Assembly (NCBI RefSeq): GCF_006716865.1
Contig: NZ_VFPT01000006.1
Location: forward strand, 119,592 to 183,591
Direction: 5' to 3'
Length of the DNA: 64,000 nt
From: Roseinatronobacter monicus
GTDB taxonomy: Bacteria; Pseudomonadota; Alphaproteobacteria; Rhodobacterales; Rhodobacteraceae
Shown one piece after another: positions 36,701-44,978 of this stretch (the stretch's first letter is position 1; each line of letters opens with the position of its first letter). The notes under the pieces are model-generated. The model had not been told where the DNA came from. It did not search any database and saw only the letters and a program-made list of their open reading frames with translations. A program made the translations under genes and the position numbers.

Positions 36701-37105
36701 AAGTCCTGCATCCTTGATACCATTACCGATCAACTGGAAGGGTTCCATGCTGCGCCCAACGACCGACACACATTTCCAGCCATCTCTCTTCGGAGGGAGT
36801 AACTTCCATAATTCCTTTGCAAACTTCGGATCAGTCTTGCTCGCAGCCGTCGCGCGTTCTTGCTTACTCCCGCTCAACAACGCGGAGAGAGCGAGTGCGA
36901 GGCTCGACTTCCCGCTTCCATACGGACCGGTCCAAGTGAAGGCACCTTGCCCGCTCTCAAATTGTTGATGTGAAAAGTTTCTGAGGATTTCCCGTACTGA
37001 TGACGATAAGACAAAACCCTCTAGGGCTTCATTGCGGTCATCTTGATCAATTCGAACAGATCGCAGAAAGCGTCCATTCACCGAGACAATTTCGTTAAGC
37101 GGCAT
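33755..37105 (-). CDS. sspC: SspC: large P-loop ATPase of the phosphorothioation complex
   Basis: 1116 aa. Walker A GPYGSGKS is at 60-67 and Walker B LVLFLDEMGKLLE is at about 167-178. The remainder is mostly helical with no familiar catalytic motif, in keeping with the large ATPase of Ssp systems. It overlaps sspB by 11 bases and sspD by 8, so BCD are translationally coupled. Family placement relies on the P-loop, the length and the flanking DUF4007 and PP-loop genes. Confidence 0.8.
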   Translation of the reverse strand: MPLNEIVSVNGRFLRSVRIDQDDRNEALEGFVLSSSVREILRNFSHQQFESGQGAFTWTGPYGSGKSSLALALSALLSGSKQERATAASKTDPKFAKELWKLLPPKRDGWKCVSVVGRSMEPFQLIGNGIKDAGLAARQRKFDTPEKVIDYLQYLAADDREHSGGLVLFLDEMGKLLEHAASSTGDAYFFQLLGEAASRSDGRLIVVGILHQSFQEYASRLARDIKDEWGKIQGRFIDIPVNVSGDEQIELVSKAIIASEQPDSARQNAEAAAELLADVRRGASVVSKELLTGAWPLNPLVTLVLGPASRRSYGQNQRSIFSFLGSSELFGFQDYLEKASIEDPKDYGLADFWDYLDFNLQAAIAVSLDSHHFANARDAIARWEAKDGGELGVQLLKSLAILELTQKQTGVGATLGALCLSINQTSAAVEELLSELEAASIVVFRKFRGTYSLFDGSDFDIEVALDEALRERSDFDLSSISNALSSPNIVAKRHYRETGALRWCELKVMLESQVENYVTSFAPTNGCFGAFIISLDDATPSIVEDFGEYGWGADFAVVRSEKSKNLVALAREHSALKDILASNPEIHRDKIARRELTDRIEAIGGRIEHEVWQLIASAEWETGIYDLPIPARRNLTVLASEMADRRFSQSPKLNNELLNRTKPSASANSALKLLLHAAVLKEGTPGLGFKKFPAEKALFVSLVEANGLYREEGNEWKFMPPSGEDVANLLPIWKATKDFLKKRGNRNVQLTDVYELWRAPPFGLKDGLMPFLAVLFMLAERRNLSHYREGIFLSTISDVDVDYVLRAPQMVQLRWIEMNRTTKRLLTELANVVGEVVDKPISTLSPLEVGRALIAAYETSAPWVQRTARLPEHAKKVRALFKRSNDPQKFAFDDIPGLYGQDIDILTDQGISEIAQNIKEGLIEIRTAYPAMLTRMREHILNELQVHGRTAKAYRELNERAKNIRDVAGDLRLRSFITQLTSFRDDLQSMEALAGLGINKPAKAWIDSDIDRAIVQLTLLAQQFNQHESVARVAGRKDKRSAMALIVSVDDRPTPVMEEFDVLESEDEEVNNLSRKIEEVLQQAAEGTGRNVILAALAKVGAARIKQSDVSEEVDG

Positions 37106-38036
37106 ATGAACCTCTCAACGCAGAAATGTCGGAGGACCACAGGTTCTCTGCAAAATCTTGGGGGAACTCCCCTTGTCTAAGAAGCTGTTTCAATCCAGCT
37201 GTCTCAGACCAAGAAATCAAACCGTCGGTCATGTAAGCGACATCGGCCAACCGATCAATCAGCTCACCCTCCTCAAGAACGAAAACCCTTCCGGGAGACC
37301 CGGGCTCTAGTAACATTGACTGAACGCTAAGCGTGTTCGCGGAAGATGTTCGCTCCCAAAAATCGCATACCGCATAGAGGAAAACGCCGTTAGACAGGCT
37401 CGGCTTACGACCCAAATTCATACCGAACTTTCCACTGGTGCGCCGCCGGATCAAACCCAGCTCGGTAAGCGGAGAATTGAATGCCTCTTCGCTTGGGCCG
37501 CGTTTTGGGACACTAGGGACGTAGTTAGCCAACAAGACACTTATATCGTTAGACAACGTCTTCTCGGTTGGCAGCTTCCAACCATGCTGATCAATAAATT
37601 CTATCAACCTTCTTAGAACCGTATCGCGGTCAAAGTTTGGCTCATTGAGAACATTGAACAACCAATAGGTGGCTGTATGCTTAGGATTAGAGGCAATATC
37701 CCAGTGGATCTTCCAAAGCGACGAAGCGCTTTCAAGGTATGGATCGCGACCATTTGGCCCAAGCAACTGCTGACCAAACTCGGTCGTCCTTACATCCTTT
37801 CCATCTGCTGTGAGAATACCTGCCACCTGCGCCCAAAATCGAATTGCCGCCACCATATTTTTGCCGACGCCAAAATGTGCAATTGCCGCACTCTCTGAAA
37901 AAATCTTTTTGTTATTCAATCCACTATCATCAACTGCTTCAAAAGCCTTTTCCAGCCACCCATAACGCAAGGGAAAGGTTTCGTGGCCGGAGAAGTGCGG
38001 CTTGTAATCCTGCGCAAATGTTGTTTGCTTTTTCAT
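37095..38036 (-). CDS. sspB: SspB: DUF4007 family protein
   Basis: 313 aa from ATG 38036. The frame is open to 38120, but MKKQTTFAQDYKPHFSGHETFPLRYGWLEKA is the typical DUF4007 N terminus and has GGGTAGCAG upstream. A winged-helix-like region (FGVGKNMVAAIRFWAQVAGIL) follows. SspB proteins are reported to nick DNA at the modification site and are needed for sulfur incorporation on one strand. First gene of the leftward operon, divergent from sspA across about 126 bp. Confidence 0.85.
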   Translation of the reverse strand: MKKQTTFAQDYKPHFSGHETFPLRYGWLEKAFEAVDDSGLNNKKIFSESAAIAHFGVGKNMVAAIRFWAQVAGILTADGKDVRTTEFGQQLLGPNGRDPYLESASSLWKIHWDIASNPKHTATYWLFNVLNEPNFDRDTVLRRLIEFIDQHGWKLPTEKTLSNDISVLLANYVPSVPKRGPSEEAFNSPLTELGLIRRRTSGKFGMNLGRKPSLSNGVFLYAVCDFWERTSSANTLSVQSMLLEPGSPGRVFVLEEGELIDRLADVAYMTDGLISWSETAGLKQLLRQGEFPQDFAENLWSSDISALRGSYAA

Positions 38037-38162
38037 GTAACTGCTACCCCGTTTGGGGCTGTTATAGCGACCTTCCAAGGGGATGGTCAACAACGTCCTG
38101 GTGCTTGACCCCAGGATCAAGCTTGGTCTACAGATGACCTCCTATTTGGTAGGAAAAGCCCT
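38037..38162. promoter_or_regulatory. Divergent promoter region of sspBCD and sspA
   Basis: The 126 bp between the two divergent starts must hold both promoters. A short inverted repeat CTTGA-N8-TCAAG lies near 38103-38120. AGGAAAAG just before the sspA TTG start is a usable ribosome site. No -35/-10 pair can be asserted. Confidence 0.45.
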
Positions 38163-39305
38163 TTGACCATTTACCTTGATCATCAAGCAAGCACCCCGAT
38201 CCTGCCAACAGTTCGGGCCGCAATGCAGCCGTTTTGGACGGACTGCCATGGTAACCCGCACTCCTCAGAGCATTCAACAGGGTGGTCCGCAAACAAGGCT
38301 ACTGAATCATCGAGGACCAAAGTGGCCAACTGCATTGGAGCCGATCCGGATGAGATCATTTTCACATCCGGAGCTACAGAGGCGAACAATCTTGCCATCA
38401 AGGGTCTGAGCACTCCTGAGCAACGGCAAGGTCAGCGCACGACTATTCTTGTTTCAGCGACGGAGCATAAGTGCGTATTGGAAAGTGCAGCCTATGTAGC
38501 TCAGACAAAAGGATGTTCGGTTCGAGAGATTCCGGTCAACGGGAAGGGCCACGTCGACCTCGACAAACTGCGAGACATGCTACGCGAGGGTGTTTTGTTG
38601 GTAAGCGTGGCATTGGTCAACAATGAGATCGGGACCATCCAAGATCTTGCCTCAATATCAGCACTTTGCCGCGATTCAGGCGCAATCCTCCACTCCGACT
38701 TCGCGCAGGCACCAAGCGCAGTCAACCTCCTAGAATATGCAGATTTGGCTGACATGGTTAGTCTGTCCGGGCATAAATTTGGTGGGCCAATGGGCGTTGG
38801 CGCACTCTATGTGAGCCGTGAGCTGAAGGACCGGATTGAACCTCTGTTTCACGGAGGTGGGCAAGAGGGTGGGCTTCGGTCCGGCACATTGCCCCTTCCG
38901 TTGTGTGTTGGTCTTGGCTCGGCGGCGGAGTTCCATGCCTCTGAGGCCGGAACTGCTTTGAGAGCGCGGGTCGCAGGTCTACGAGATCTCTTCGTACACA
39001 AACTGCAATCGAACCGCGACCGTATAGGATTGAATGGAGATAAGCTTTGCTCCCGTCATTCTGGCAACGCGAATCTAAGGTTCGAAGGGCGCGATGCGGG
39101 AGAAATCCTCCAACGATTGCAGCCCATCGTGTCAGCTTCTACAGGTTCGGCCTGCTCTTCGGGAATTTCGGAACCAAGCTACGTCCTCCGTGCAATTGGA
39201 CTTACATCGGATGAAGCGAAAGCCTCCATACGCTTTAGTTTTGGGCACACCAATACTTCGGATGAAGCTCTCGAAGCCGCCGAGGCCATTATAGCAGTAC
39301 TCTAG
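38163..39305 (+). CDS. sspA: SspA/DndA: cysteine desulfurase
   Basis: 380 aa, IscS/NifS family, PLP-dependent. PLP Lys205 lies in LSGHKFGGPMG, His104 in SATEHK, and the catalytic Cys331 in STGSACSSG. It removes sulfur from cysteine and donates it to the PP-loop protein for DNA phosphorothioation. The TTG start has AGGAAAAG upstream. Divergent transcription from sspBCD matches the dndA-type arrangement. A housekeeping IscS could substitute in some hosts, but a dedicated copy is present here. Confidence 0.9.
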   Translation: MTIYLDHQASTPILPTVRAAMQPFWTDCHGNPHSSEHSTGWSANKATESSRTKVANCIGADPDEIIFTSGATEANNLAIKGLSTPEQRQGQRTTILVSATEHKCVLESAAYVAQTKGCSVREIPVNGKGHVDLDKLRDMLREGVLLVSVALVNNEIGTIQDLASISALCRDSGAILHSDFAQAPSAVNLLEYADLADMVSLSGHKFGGPMGVGALYVSRELKDRIEPLFHGGGQEGGLRSGTLPLPLCVGLGSAAEFHASEAGTALRARVAGLRDLFVHKLQSNRDRIGLNGDKLCSRHSGNANLRFEGRDAGEILQRLQPIVSASTGSACSSGISEPSYVLRAIGLTSDEAKASIRFSFGHTNTSDEALEAAEAIIAVL

Positions 39306-39311
39306 ATCGAT

Positions 39312-39373
39312 CACCCCTCGGTCAGGTAGGATGTTTCAACAGAGCCTTTAGAAAGATCCAAACCCGAGGGGTG
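39312..39373 (+). promoter_or_regulatory. Inverted repeat covering the ribosome site of the methyltransferase gene
   Basis: CACCCCTCGG (39312-39321) pairs perfectly with CCGAGGGGTG (39364-39373) around a 42-nt loop. The right arm contains the GAGGGG ribosome site of the next gene, whose TTG start is at 39378. Folding would hide the site, suggesting translational control. It could also serve as a weak terminator of sspA. Confidence 0.5.
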
Positions 39374-39377
39374 AAAC

Positions 39378-39727
39378 TTGCAAAACAAAAAATCTCTCAA
39401 GAATGCGGTTGGAAAAAAGGTAGGTCAGGCGATCTACTTGCACCGCAGTGCGGTTGATCATATTCAGACGAGCGCAAAGGATAAGCTGAGCCTTGCGCTG
39501 CAAAGAGTTCCGGAAGATTTCCAATGGTCAGTGTTGAAGATCTCGGGGCAAAACGCCCAAACCTTCTCGTTTTTGGACTATCAAGACTTCAGCGCCGTGG
39601 CTTTTCCAGAGTTGCGGGCAAGCCTACTCGTCAACCTCGCGGAAGAAGGCGCAAAACTGAGAAAATATTCTGACGCAAATCCACCCATTCTCCACAGAAA
39701 GGAGCTACTCCTAGCCCTGGATCATCC
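39378..39727 (+). pseudogene. Phosphorothioation-associated putative methyltransferase, N-terminal fragment
   Basis: The frame starts at TTG 39378 and shows the N-terminal signature of the DNA phosphorothioation-associated putative methyltransferase family: VGKKVGQAIYLHRSAV, then FSFLDYQDFSAVAFPELRASL and NPPILHRKELLL. It is cut at ALDHP, about 117 residues in, by an ISL3-type terminus. The frame that continues to 39794 is transposon sequence. The full-length protein is several hundred residues, so this is a dead fragment. It supports the phosphorothioation assignment of the locus. Confidence 0.65.
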
Positions 39728-40033
39728 TGTCGCTTTGCCCTTAAATCGGCTCTGCCTCAATCTGTGTGGCGGAGGGGCGGCATTCAGGCTCTGAGGCGTA
39801 CTTGGTCCGGCGCGGCCTTACAATGCGCGTTTTAGGTTCTTCAGGCGATTGATTTGGCCCTCCGTTTGACCGTTTCTCCACGGAAGTTCGATAGCATTGC
39901 GCACGGCGTCAATATCTCGGTGCAGCGTTCGGGAAAACTGCATGAACAACGGACTTTCCCTCTTGAATTTTCCAGTTTTAGGATAGATGCGCCACACAGA
40001 TTGAGGCAGAGCCCAATTAAGGGCTACGCGACA
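39728..40033. mobile_element. Internally deleted ISL3-family element
   Basis: 306 bp between inverted ends: TGTCGCTTTGCCCTTAA then GGCTCTGCCTCAATCTGTG on the left, and the reverse on the right (ending TTAAGGGCTACGCGACA at 40033). The interior encodes, leftward, only the last part of an ISL3 transposase (FSRTLHRDIDAVRNAIELP, NGQTEGQINRLKNLK). The left flank cuts the methyltransferase gene. Confidence 0.7.
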
Positions 40034-40376
40034 CCGGTTCTCCCGCCTTCGCAACGATGCGCTGTTTCGCCATGCGGTTCAACGGCATCCTGCGCGACCG
40101 CGAAGCAGACCCGCTCCCTGCATGGATCGACGACGCGATTGAAACCGACCTGGCGCCACTCGTGCGCTTTGCCCGCACATTGAACCGGGACTTCGATGCG
40201 GTCAAAAACGCCATCGAGATGCCATGGAGCAACGGCCAAGCAGAAGGTCAGATCAATCGCCTGAAGACCCTCAAACGCGCCATGTACGGCCGAGCCGGTC
40301 CAGAATTGTTGCGGGCGAGAATGCTACCGTTCCGCCACACAGATTGAGGCAGAGCCGTTTTAACGGCAACGCGACA
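40034..40376 (+). mobile_element. 3' part of a second ISL3-family element
   Basis: The frame ends DFDAVKNAIEMPWSNGQAEG...MYGRAGPELLRARMLPFRHTD, the characteristic C terminus of ISL3 (IS204/IS1001/IS1165) transposases. It is followed by the terminus reading TTTAACGGCAACGCGACA at 40359-40376. The 5' part of the element is missing at the junction with the neighbouring relic. Confidence 0.75.
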
Positions 40377-40417
40377 ATGGGTCGAGTAAACCCCAACTAC
40401 GTGATTTCTACTGGTCC

Positions 40418-43400
40418 CTATACGGCCTCCATGTTTCGGTATTCGGCCTTGCGAAGAAGGTCCCTTGCGAGTGTTTCGACTTTCAGAATGTCTTCGCGGA
40501 ACGAATGATCATCGCATTTCGTCATGATCTCTTGCACCCTGCAAGCATCCGCCACCAGCCCGTCCGCCCATTCGATTTCAGTCGAGGCTAGGCCTTTCGT
40601 AGCTAATCGCAAGCGAACACGGGTGCGCAGATACAGTGCGATGCCTTGTGTTGGTTGATAGCCCAACGACTTAGCGGTTTGAAAGACCGCATCTGCGTCC
40701 TGTTCGACCATATACAACAGCCCCGACTCTCCGCCGAAACCCCATTGCAGCCCAGAGAAAAACTCCCTGTCTTTTCCGGCCTCATCAGCCTCGATCACCA
40801 TTGCCACGAAATGGCTGAGGGCCTGCATCTGCATACCATAGCTGATTTGACCTTCCCTACACTCGCTGCGCGCCTTCCACGCATAACTCAAAGATCGATC
40901 GAGGTCCCTGTTCAAAAAATGGTACCGCGACTGATCCAGAAGGAGCGCCACCTGTTCGCCGGCACCAAACCGGGACAAGCGGCAGGTGTTTGCGTGCAAC
41001 ATACCCTTAATGCGCGCATCCGCCTTCCTCCAGCGCAGACCCTTGCGATTGTCGGTACCGCGGAAATAGTGGTCGCCTCGCAGCATCAACCGAAGTGCCG
41101 TTCGTGCAGGGCGGCCCGAAACCACCGTACCTGTGCCGTTCCGTGTCTCGCGGGCCAGCACGTCCTCGATCTGGTGAATCTCTTCTAATAGATCCAGCGC
41201 GTTCTCCATTGGCTGAGTCAGGGCGACAAGCTCGACCTCGCGTGAGCGCAGGCGCAGCCAGGCCTGAATTGTATCAATCTGCTGCCTCCCTGCGGCTTCG
41301 ATCAAATTCAACACCGGCGAGACCTCCTCGGGATCGTTTGCAGCCAATTCGGGATATTCGCGCCGCATGTGGTTGCGCAGGCGCGACAAAGTCTTGCTGT
41401 GGCCAACCTGATCCTCGTCGAATTGCGACTTGAATCGGGTTAAAGGCCGACCCCGCAAAATGGCCATATCCACGGCCGAGCACAGGATGCGGATCGCGCG
41501 GTTTACCAAGGCCCTGCGCCGGTCGCTCGGCGGCTCCTCGGCTTTGAGAGGCGCAAGCTTCTCGATGAGCTCCAAGGACCTGCTCCAGGCCCAATGAACT
41601 ACTTTCGGCGATTGGCTATGCAGTGCGGATATCGCAAGCGATTCAAGAAGCTCGATGATTTGTTCGGGCGAAAAAATGTCGAGCAGATAGGGTTGCAGGG
41701 TTCGCGGCAGGTCCTGCTGTTTCAGCGTGTCGATACGCTGGAAATACCACTGTCCAGTGGGCTGGAAAACAAGCATGTAGAGATGCGCCCGCATCTGGTC
41801 TTGATCCCAGACCATCGTCATCTGCGCGTCCTTGTCCAGAAGTTCTTGCAGGAGGCATTGCACGGCAAAGCGGAAGGCAACAGCGGGGCGCTGACGTTCG
41901 CCGGCAGCAAAAACATCGGGCGGGGCTTGGTGCAGCATCGGATTCTCTGCAATCAGCGTCGTATTCGCCTCTTGGTCCATCAAACGGTCGAAATCGATGC
42001 TTGCCAACAAAGCCTCAAAGGCCTGGATGTCACGCAGCATGCCTTGCCATTGTGGCGCCCGGCACCGCAGCGTGGCCTGTGTACGCCTTTCCTGTGCTCG
42101 TTGATGGGCCACCCGCGCCACCTGGCCTGCGGCTTCGCGCAAGATGACATTGTATTCTCTGGCCCATTCGAAATGGTCCGGATGGCTGAGTGTGGACAAG
42201 AGAAGCTCGCGCAAGGTCTGATGCATTTCCCAGCTTGGTTCGGATGGGTTGATGCGTTGATGCGGGCCATATTCGGCCATGTCGACTGGCCGGCCTGTCT
42301 TGGGTGTCAGGAAGAACCCTCGCGCAATATTCTCCATTTCCTTCAGACTCTCACGGACCGTTTCGGCCGGGCGTTCCAGCTTGCGCCCGGTAGTCCGGTC
42401 CCAGTCCTTCAGCAATTGCCCCAGCGTCGACGGGCGCATGCCGTCGTCGGATGCTGCGATCGCCATGGTGATGCGGAACATGTTGCGCTTGTTCAGTATT
42501 TCGACCAAGATTCGAACAAGGTCGCCCACCGCGTCCGTGCCAACCTGAATCCTCTTTTTGACCTTGGACAGCTCGGTGATCGCCTTCTTGACGCGTTCCT
42601 CGGCGGCATCGTGACCTATGCTAAGCTGCATGGCTGCGGCGAGCAGGATCAGGATGTCACCCGGAACGGTCACCCGGCCCAGCTTTTCGCACGCACGCTT
42701 CATTGTCTTGTCATAAGGCGCAGGCGTTTTCATCCCGGGGAAATACCTGCCGATATCTTCCAAGAGCGGGTCCTTCAGCCGGACCCTTTTGGCCTCAGGC
42801 AAGCGCCGAGCTGCAGCCTTGGATGGCGGTTTGGTTGTTGAGATCAGCAAGTGACTTTCTGGATTACTGTTGAATAGCCACGAGATGAGCGAGGGGCGGC
42901 ATTGGTCGCGCAGCTGTGCGCGCGGGGTGCTCCAGGTCAGGTCTTCCCAATTGGTCAGGATGAAAAATGCCGGATTGCGCTCGTGCAGCTTGTGGATCTC
43001 GCGATACATCGCATCGAGTCTGCACCCCTCGTCGGGCGAGACGGTGTTACCATCGATCTGTGCAAGCGCCTGATCGTAAGAGATCGGCGTGGACTTTCTA
43101 TCGTTGGTGCGAGCGCCGTCCAGGGTCTGCAAAAAGGCCAGCACCCGCCTGACCAGGTCCTGATTGCTATGGTCCTGCACATTGATCAGGAACACCGGCA
43201 GGGGGGCTGCCGCTTCGGGGTCTCGGCCCAGATCGAGCGCGATGGTCGGCCGGTCCGGGTCTTCGTTCTGAAGTTGACGCAACAGCTCAACCAAACAGCC
43301 CGATTTGCCCGCATTCTGGTTTCCGTAAAGCAGAATGACCCGCGCTGACGCGTCGGTGGTTTTCACATGCTTGATAATCCGACTGGCCAAGCCGGCCATC

Positions 43401-44152
43401 GTCCGGGGGTTTTCGTCTTCGCGGAACCTGCCCTTTGGCGATAGGTAGTCAGTGAATTTGCTGGGAATGCAGTGCAAAGCCCGGCGCTGAACAACGGCGC
43501 CTGCCATAGGTTTGGGCTGAATGCCCTCTGGCGCGACATAGTCCTGCCCGGTCAGCCAGCGCGCTTCGATATGGCGGAAAACATCTGTCGCGTTTTGCGG
43601 CCTGTCCGCGACAAGTTGGTCATAGAGGACGGCGGTATCCTCGGCCAGCGTCGGCCAGTCTTGCACCGGCTGGCCAGTGCGCTTCTGCAGTGCCTTCAGG
43701 GCTCTGCACGCGGTGAAGATGAAACACCAGCGATCAAAGTTTTGCACATAACCCGGCGTGTCCTTATTGTTTGGCCTGAGTAACTGTTGCAACATCACGA
43801 AGACCGTGGATTTGTCGCCAGAGGCCAGCGCCTCTCCGAGATTCTCACCTGGTTCGATATTTACCATCCAGTCCAGACTGGATGCGTTGACGGCGCCGAA
43901 GGCGCTACGCTTGACTTCCGAGGGCTCGGCATAGCGATACATTAGCAGGGCCGCGAACATCATCACCCGGACGCCGACGCGGCCTTCGGTCTCGCCACCA
44001 TACCACAGGCTTATGTCATTGCTTTTGCTGTGTTTCTTAAGGTTCGCGGCCTCGCCCTTCCAACATGTCGGCCAGTGCTCTTCGAGTGCTTCCAGCGCCT
44101 GATTCAGTGTCGGACGATTATAAAAAAGATCGGCGTTGCGCGGTGCACCCAT
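40418..44152 (-). CDS. 1244-aa P-loop protein, STAND-like, unknown function
   Basis: A single very large reading frame. Residues 1-250 form a helical N-terminal region of unknown type. A Walker A GNQNAGKS lies at 277-284. A hydrophobic strand with acidic end (AFFILTNWEDLTW, about 400) is a candidate Walker B. The remaining ~750 residues are helical and TPR-like in feel (HANTCRLSRFGAGEQVALLL, YAWKARSECREGQISYG). This order (N-terminal domain, P-loop, helical repeats) is that of STAND signalling proteins, several of which sense phage proteins. No effector domain (nuclease, TIR, protease) is recognisable. It stands alone and faces away from the met operon. Confidence 0.75.
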   Translation of the reverse strand: MGAPRNADLFYNRPTLNQALEALEEHWPTCWKGEAANLKKHSKSNDISLWYGGETEGRVGVRVMMFAALLMYRYAEPSEVKRSAFGAVNASSLDWMVNIEPGENLGEALASGDKSTVFVMLQQLLRPNNKDTPGYVQNFDRWCFIFTACRALKALQKRTGQPVQDWPTLAEDTAVLYDQLVADRPQNATDVFRHIEARWLTGQDYVAPEGIQPKPMAGAVVQRRALHCIPSKFTDYLSPKGRFREDENPRTMAGLASRIIKHVKTTDASARVILLYGNQNAGKSGCLVELLRQLQNEDPDRPTIALDLGRDPEAAAPLPVFLINVQDHSNQDLVRRVLAFLQTLDGARTNDRKSTPISYDQALAQIDGNTVSPDEGCRLDAMYREIHKLHERNPAFFILTNWEDLTWSTPRAQLRDQCRPSLISWLFNSNPESHLLISTTKPPSKAAARRLPEAKRVRLKDPLLEDIGRYFPGMKTPAPYDKTMKRACEKLGRVTVPGDILILLAAAMQLSIGHDAAEERVKKAITELSKVKKRIQVGTDAVGDLVRILVEILNKRNMFRITMAIAASDDGMRPSTLGQLLKDWDRTTGRKLERPAETVRESLKEMENIARGFFLTPKTGRPVDMAEYGPHQRINPSEPSWEMHQTLRELLLSTLSHPDHFEWAREYNVILREAAGQVARVAHQRAQERRTQATLRCRAPQWQGMLRDIQAFEALLASIDFDRLMDQEANTTLIAENPMLHQAPPDVFAAGERQRPAVAFRFAVQCLLQELLDKDAQMTMVWDQDQMRAHLYMLVFQPTGQWYFQRIDTLKQQDLPRTLQPYLLDIFSPEQIIELLESLAISALHSQSPKVVHWAWSRSLELIEKLAPLKAEEPPSDRRRALVNRAIRILCSAVDMAILRGRPLTRFKSQFDEDQVGHSKTLSRLRNHMRREYPELAANDPEEVSPVLNLIEAAGRQQIDTIQAWLRLRSREVELVALTQPMENALDLLEEIHQIEDVLARETRNGTGTVVSGRPARTALRLMLRGDHYFRGTDNRKGLRWRKADARIKGMLHANTCRLSRFGAGEQVALLLDQSRYHFLNRDLDRSLSYAWKARSECREGQISYGMQMQALSHFVAMVIEADEAGKDREFFSGLQWGFGGESGLLYMVEQDADAVFQTAKSLGYQPTQGIALYLRTRVRLRLATKGLASTEIEWADGLVADACRVQEIMTKCDDHSFREDILKVETLARDLLRKAEYRNMEAV

Positions 44153-44417
44153 TGGTCGACCTCCTGTCTTGCCTTATCGGGCGAATCGCCCTAGCCCTTC
44201 GCCGAGCCTAGAGATAGGCACGGAAATTTGCGTCAATAATCAATTGACGCGTTAATTAAAAAACTAACGAGCTAGTTAATTTACCGACGCAGTTTTCTTG
44301 TTTTTCCGGATTTATCCACAAGTAGGTTGTGGTTTACGGCGAGTGAATTCTCGTCTCTTCATATAGCGCGGCGGCTGCGGTTGTTGGTGTTCACGAGCAT
44401 CAGCAACGGAGCATCAC
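44153..44417. promoter_or_regulatory. Divergent regulatory region with palindromes and a DnaA box
   Basis: This AT-rich stretch lies between the divergent STAND-like gene and the met operon. GCGTCAAT-AATCA-ATTGACGC (about 44231-44251) is a perfect 8-bp inverted repeat. AACTA-ACGAGC-TAGTT is a second one 20 bp further on, and both look like operators. TTATCCACA at 44312-44320 is a perfect DnaA-box consensus. Whether it serves regulation or replication is not decidable here. Confidence 0.55.
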
Positions 44418-44978
44418 ATGCCGGACATCTACCTCTACAGTAGCCGTGCGCGGGAGAACCCGATCGCTGCGGCGGCGGTGGCTAGCCTGCTTGAGCAGGT
44501 CAGCCAGTCCGCCGATGGCGCGAACCTCTACGTCAACGACCTGCAGGACTTCTTGGACGCTGACGCCACCCTGCACATCGCCGAGGACCGCAAGACCCTG
44601 GCCATCGCGGGCTTTGCCGCGACCAAGTTCGACGGTGACGAGGCCGAGTTGTTCTCGGTTGTCGCCCTGCCGGGCTATCGCGGGCTGGGCGTTGGTGGCA
44701 AGGTCGTCGATCAGGCGATCAGCGATTGCGTCGCGCGCGGTGTGACCGGCATCAGCTTGGAAATTCGCCTGACCAATGCGGGCCTGCCGATCCCGGCGCT
44801 GCGGGTATATGAAAACCGCGGCTTCAAGTTCCTGCCCGGGGTGTCGGTTGTGCCGATCGGTCATACCCACCGCGATCGTCACCTGTGGCTGACCGCCGAT
44901 CCGGGCGGCGTCTTCCGCCAGCGTCACATGTACCTCGCGCTGGGCACCAAGACGGCGATGGGGCAGGCCGATGGCTGA
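44418..44978 (+). CDS. GNAT-family N-acetyltransferase
   Basis: 186 aa. The acetyl-CoA motif A is clear (LFSVVALPGYRGLGVGGKVVDQAI), followed by motif B (ALRVYENRGFKFLPG). The substrate is unknown. First gene of the operon; its end overlaps the next gene by 8 bases. Because downstream genes make SAM and Met-tRNA, a methionine- or analogue-related substrate is possible. That is inference only. Confidence 0.85.
   Translation: MPDIYLYSSRARENPIAAAAVASLLEQVSQSADGANLYVNDLQDFLDADATLHIAEDRKTLAIAGFAATKFDGDEAELFSVVALPGYRGLGVGGKVVDQAISDCVARGVTGISLEIRLTNAGLPIPALRVYENRGFKFLPGVSVVPIGHTHRDRHLWLTADPGGVFRQRHMYLALGTKTAMGQADG

Noticed and set aside
41594..42841. 415-aa plus-strand frame inside the STAND-like gene
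   Set aside because: Antisense shadow in GC-rich coding sequence; the minus-strand frame has the P-loop and coding character.
44312..44320. Replication origin at the DnaA box
   Set aside because: A single box without iterons or a rep gene nearby is not enough; kept only as a regulatory observation.
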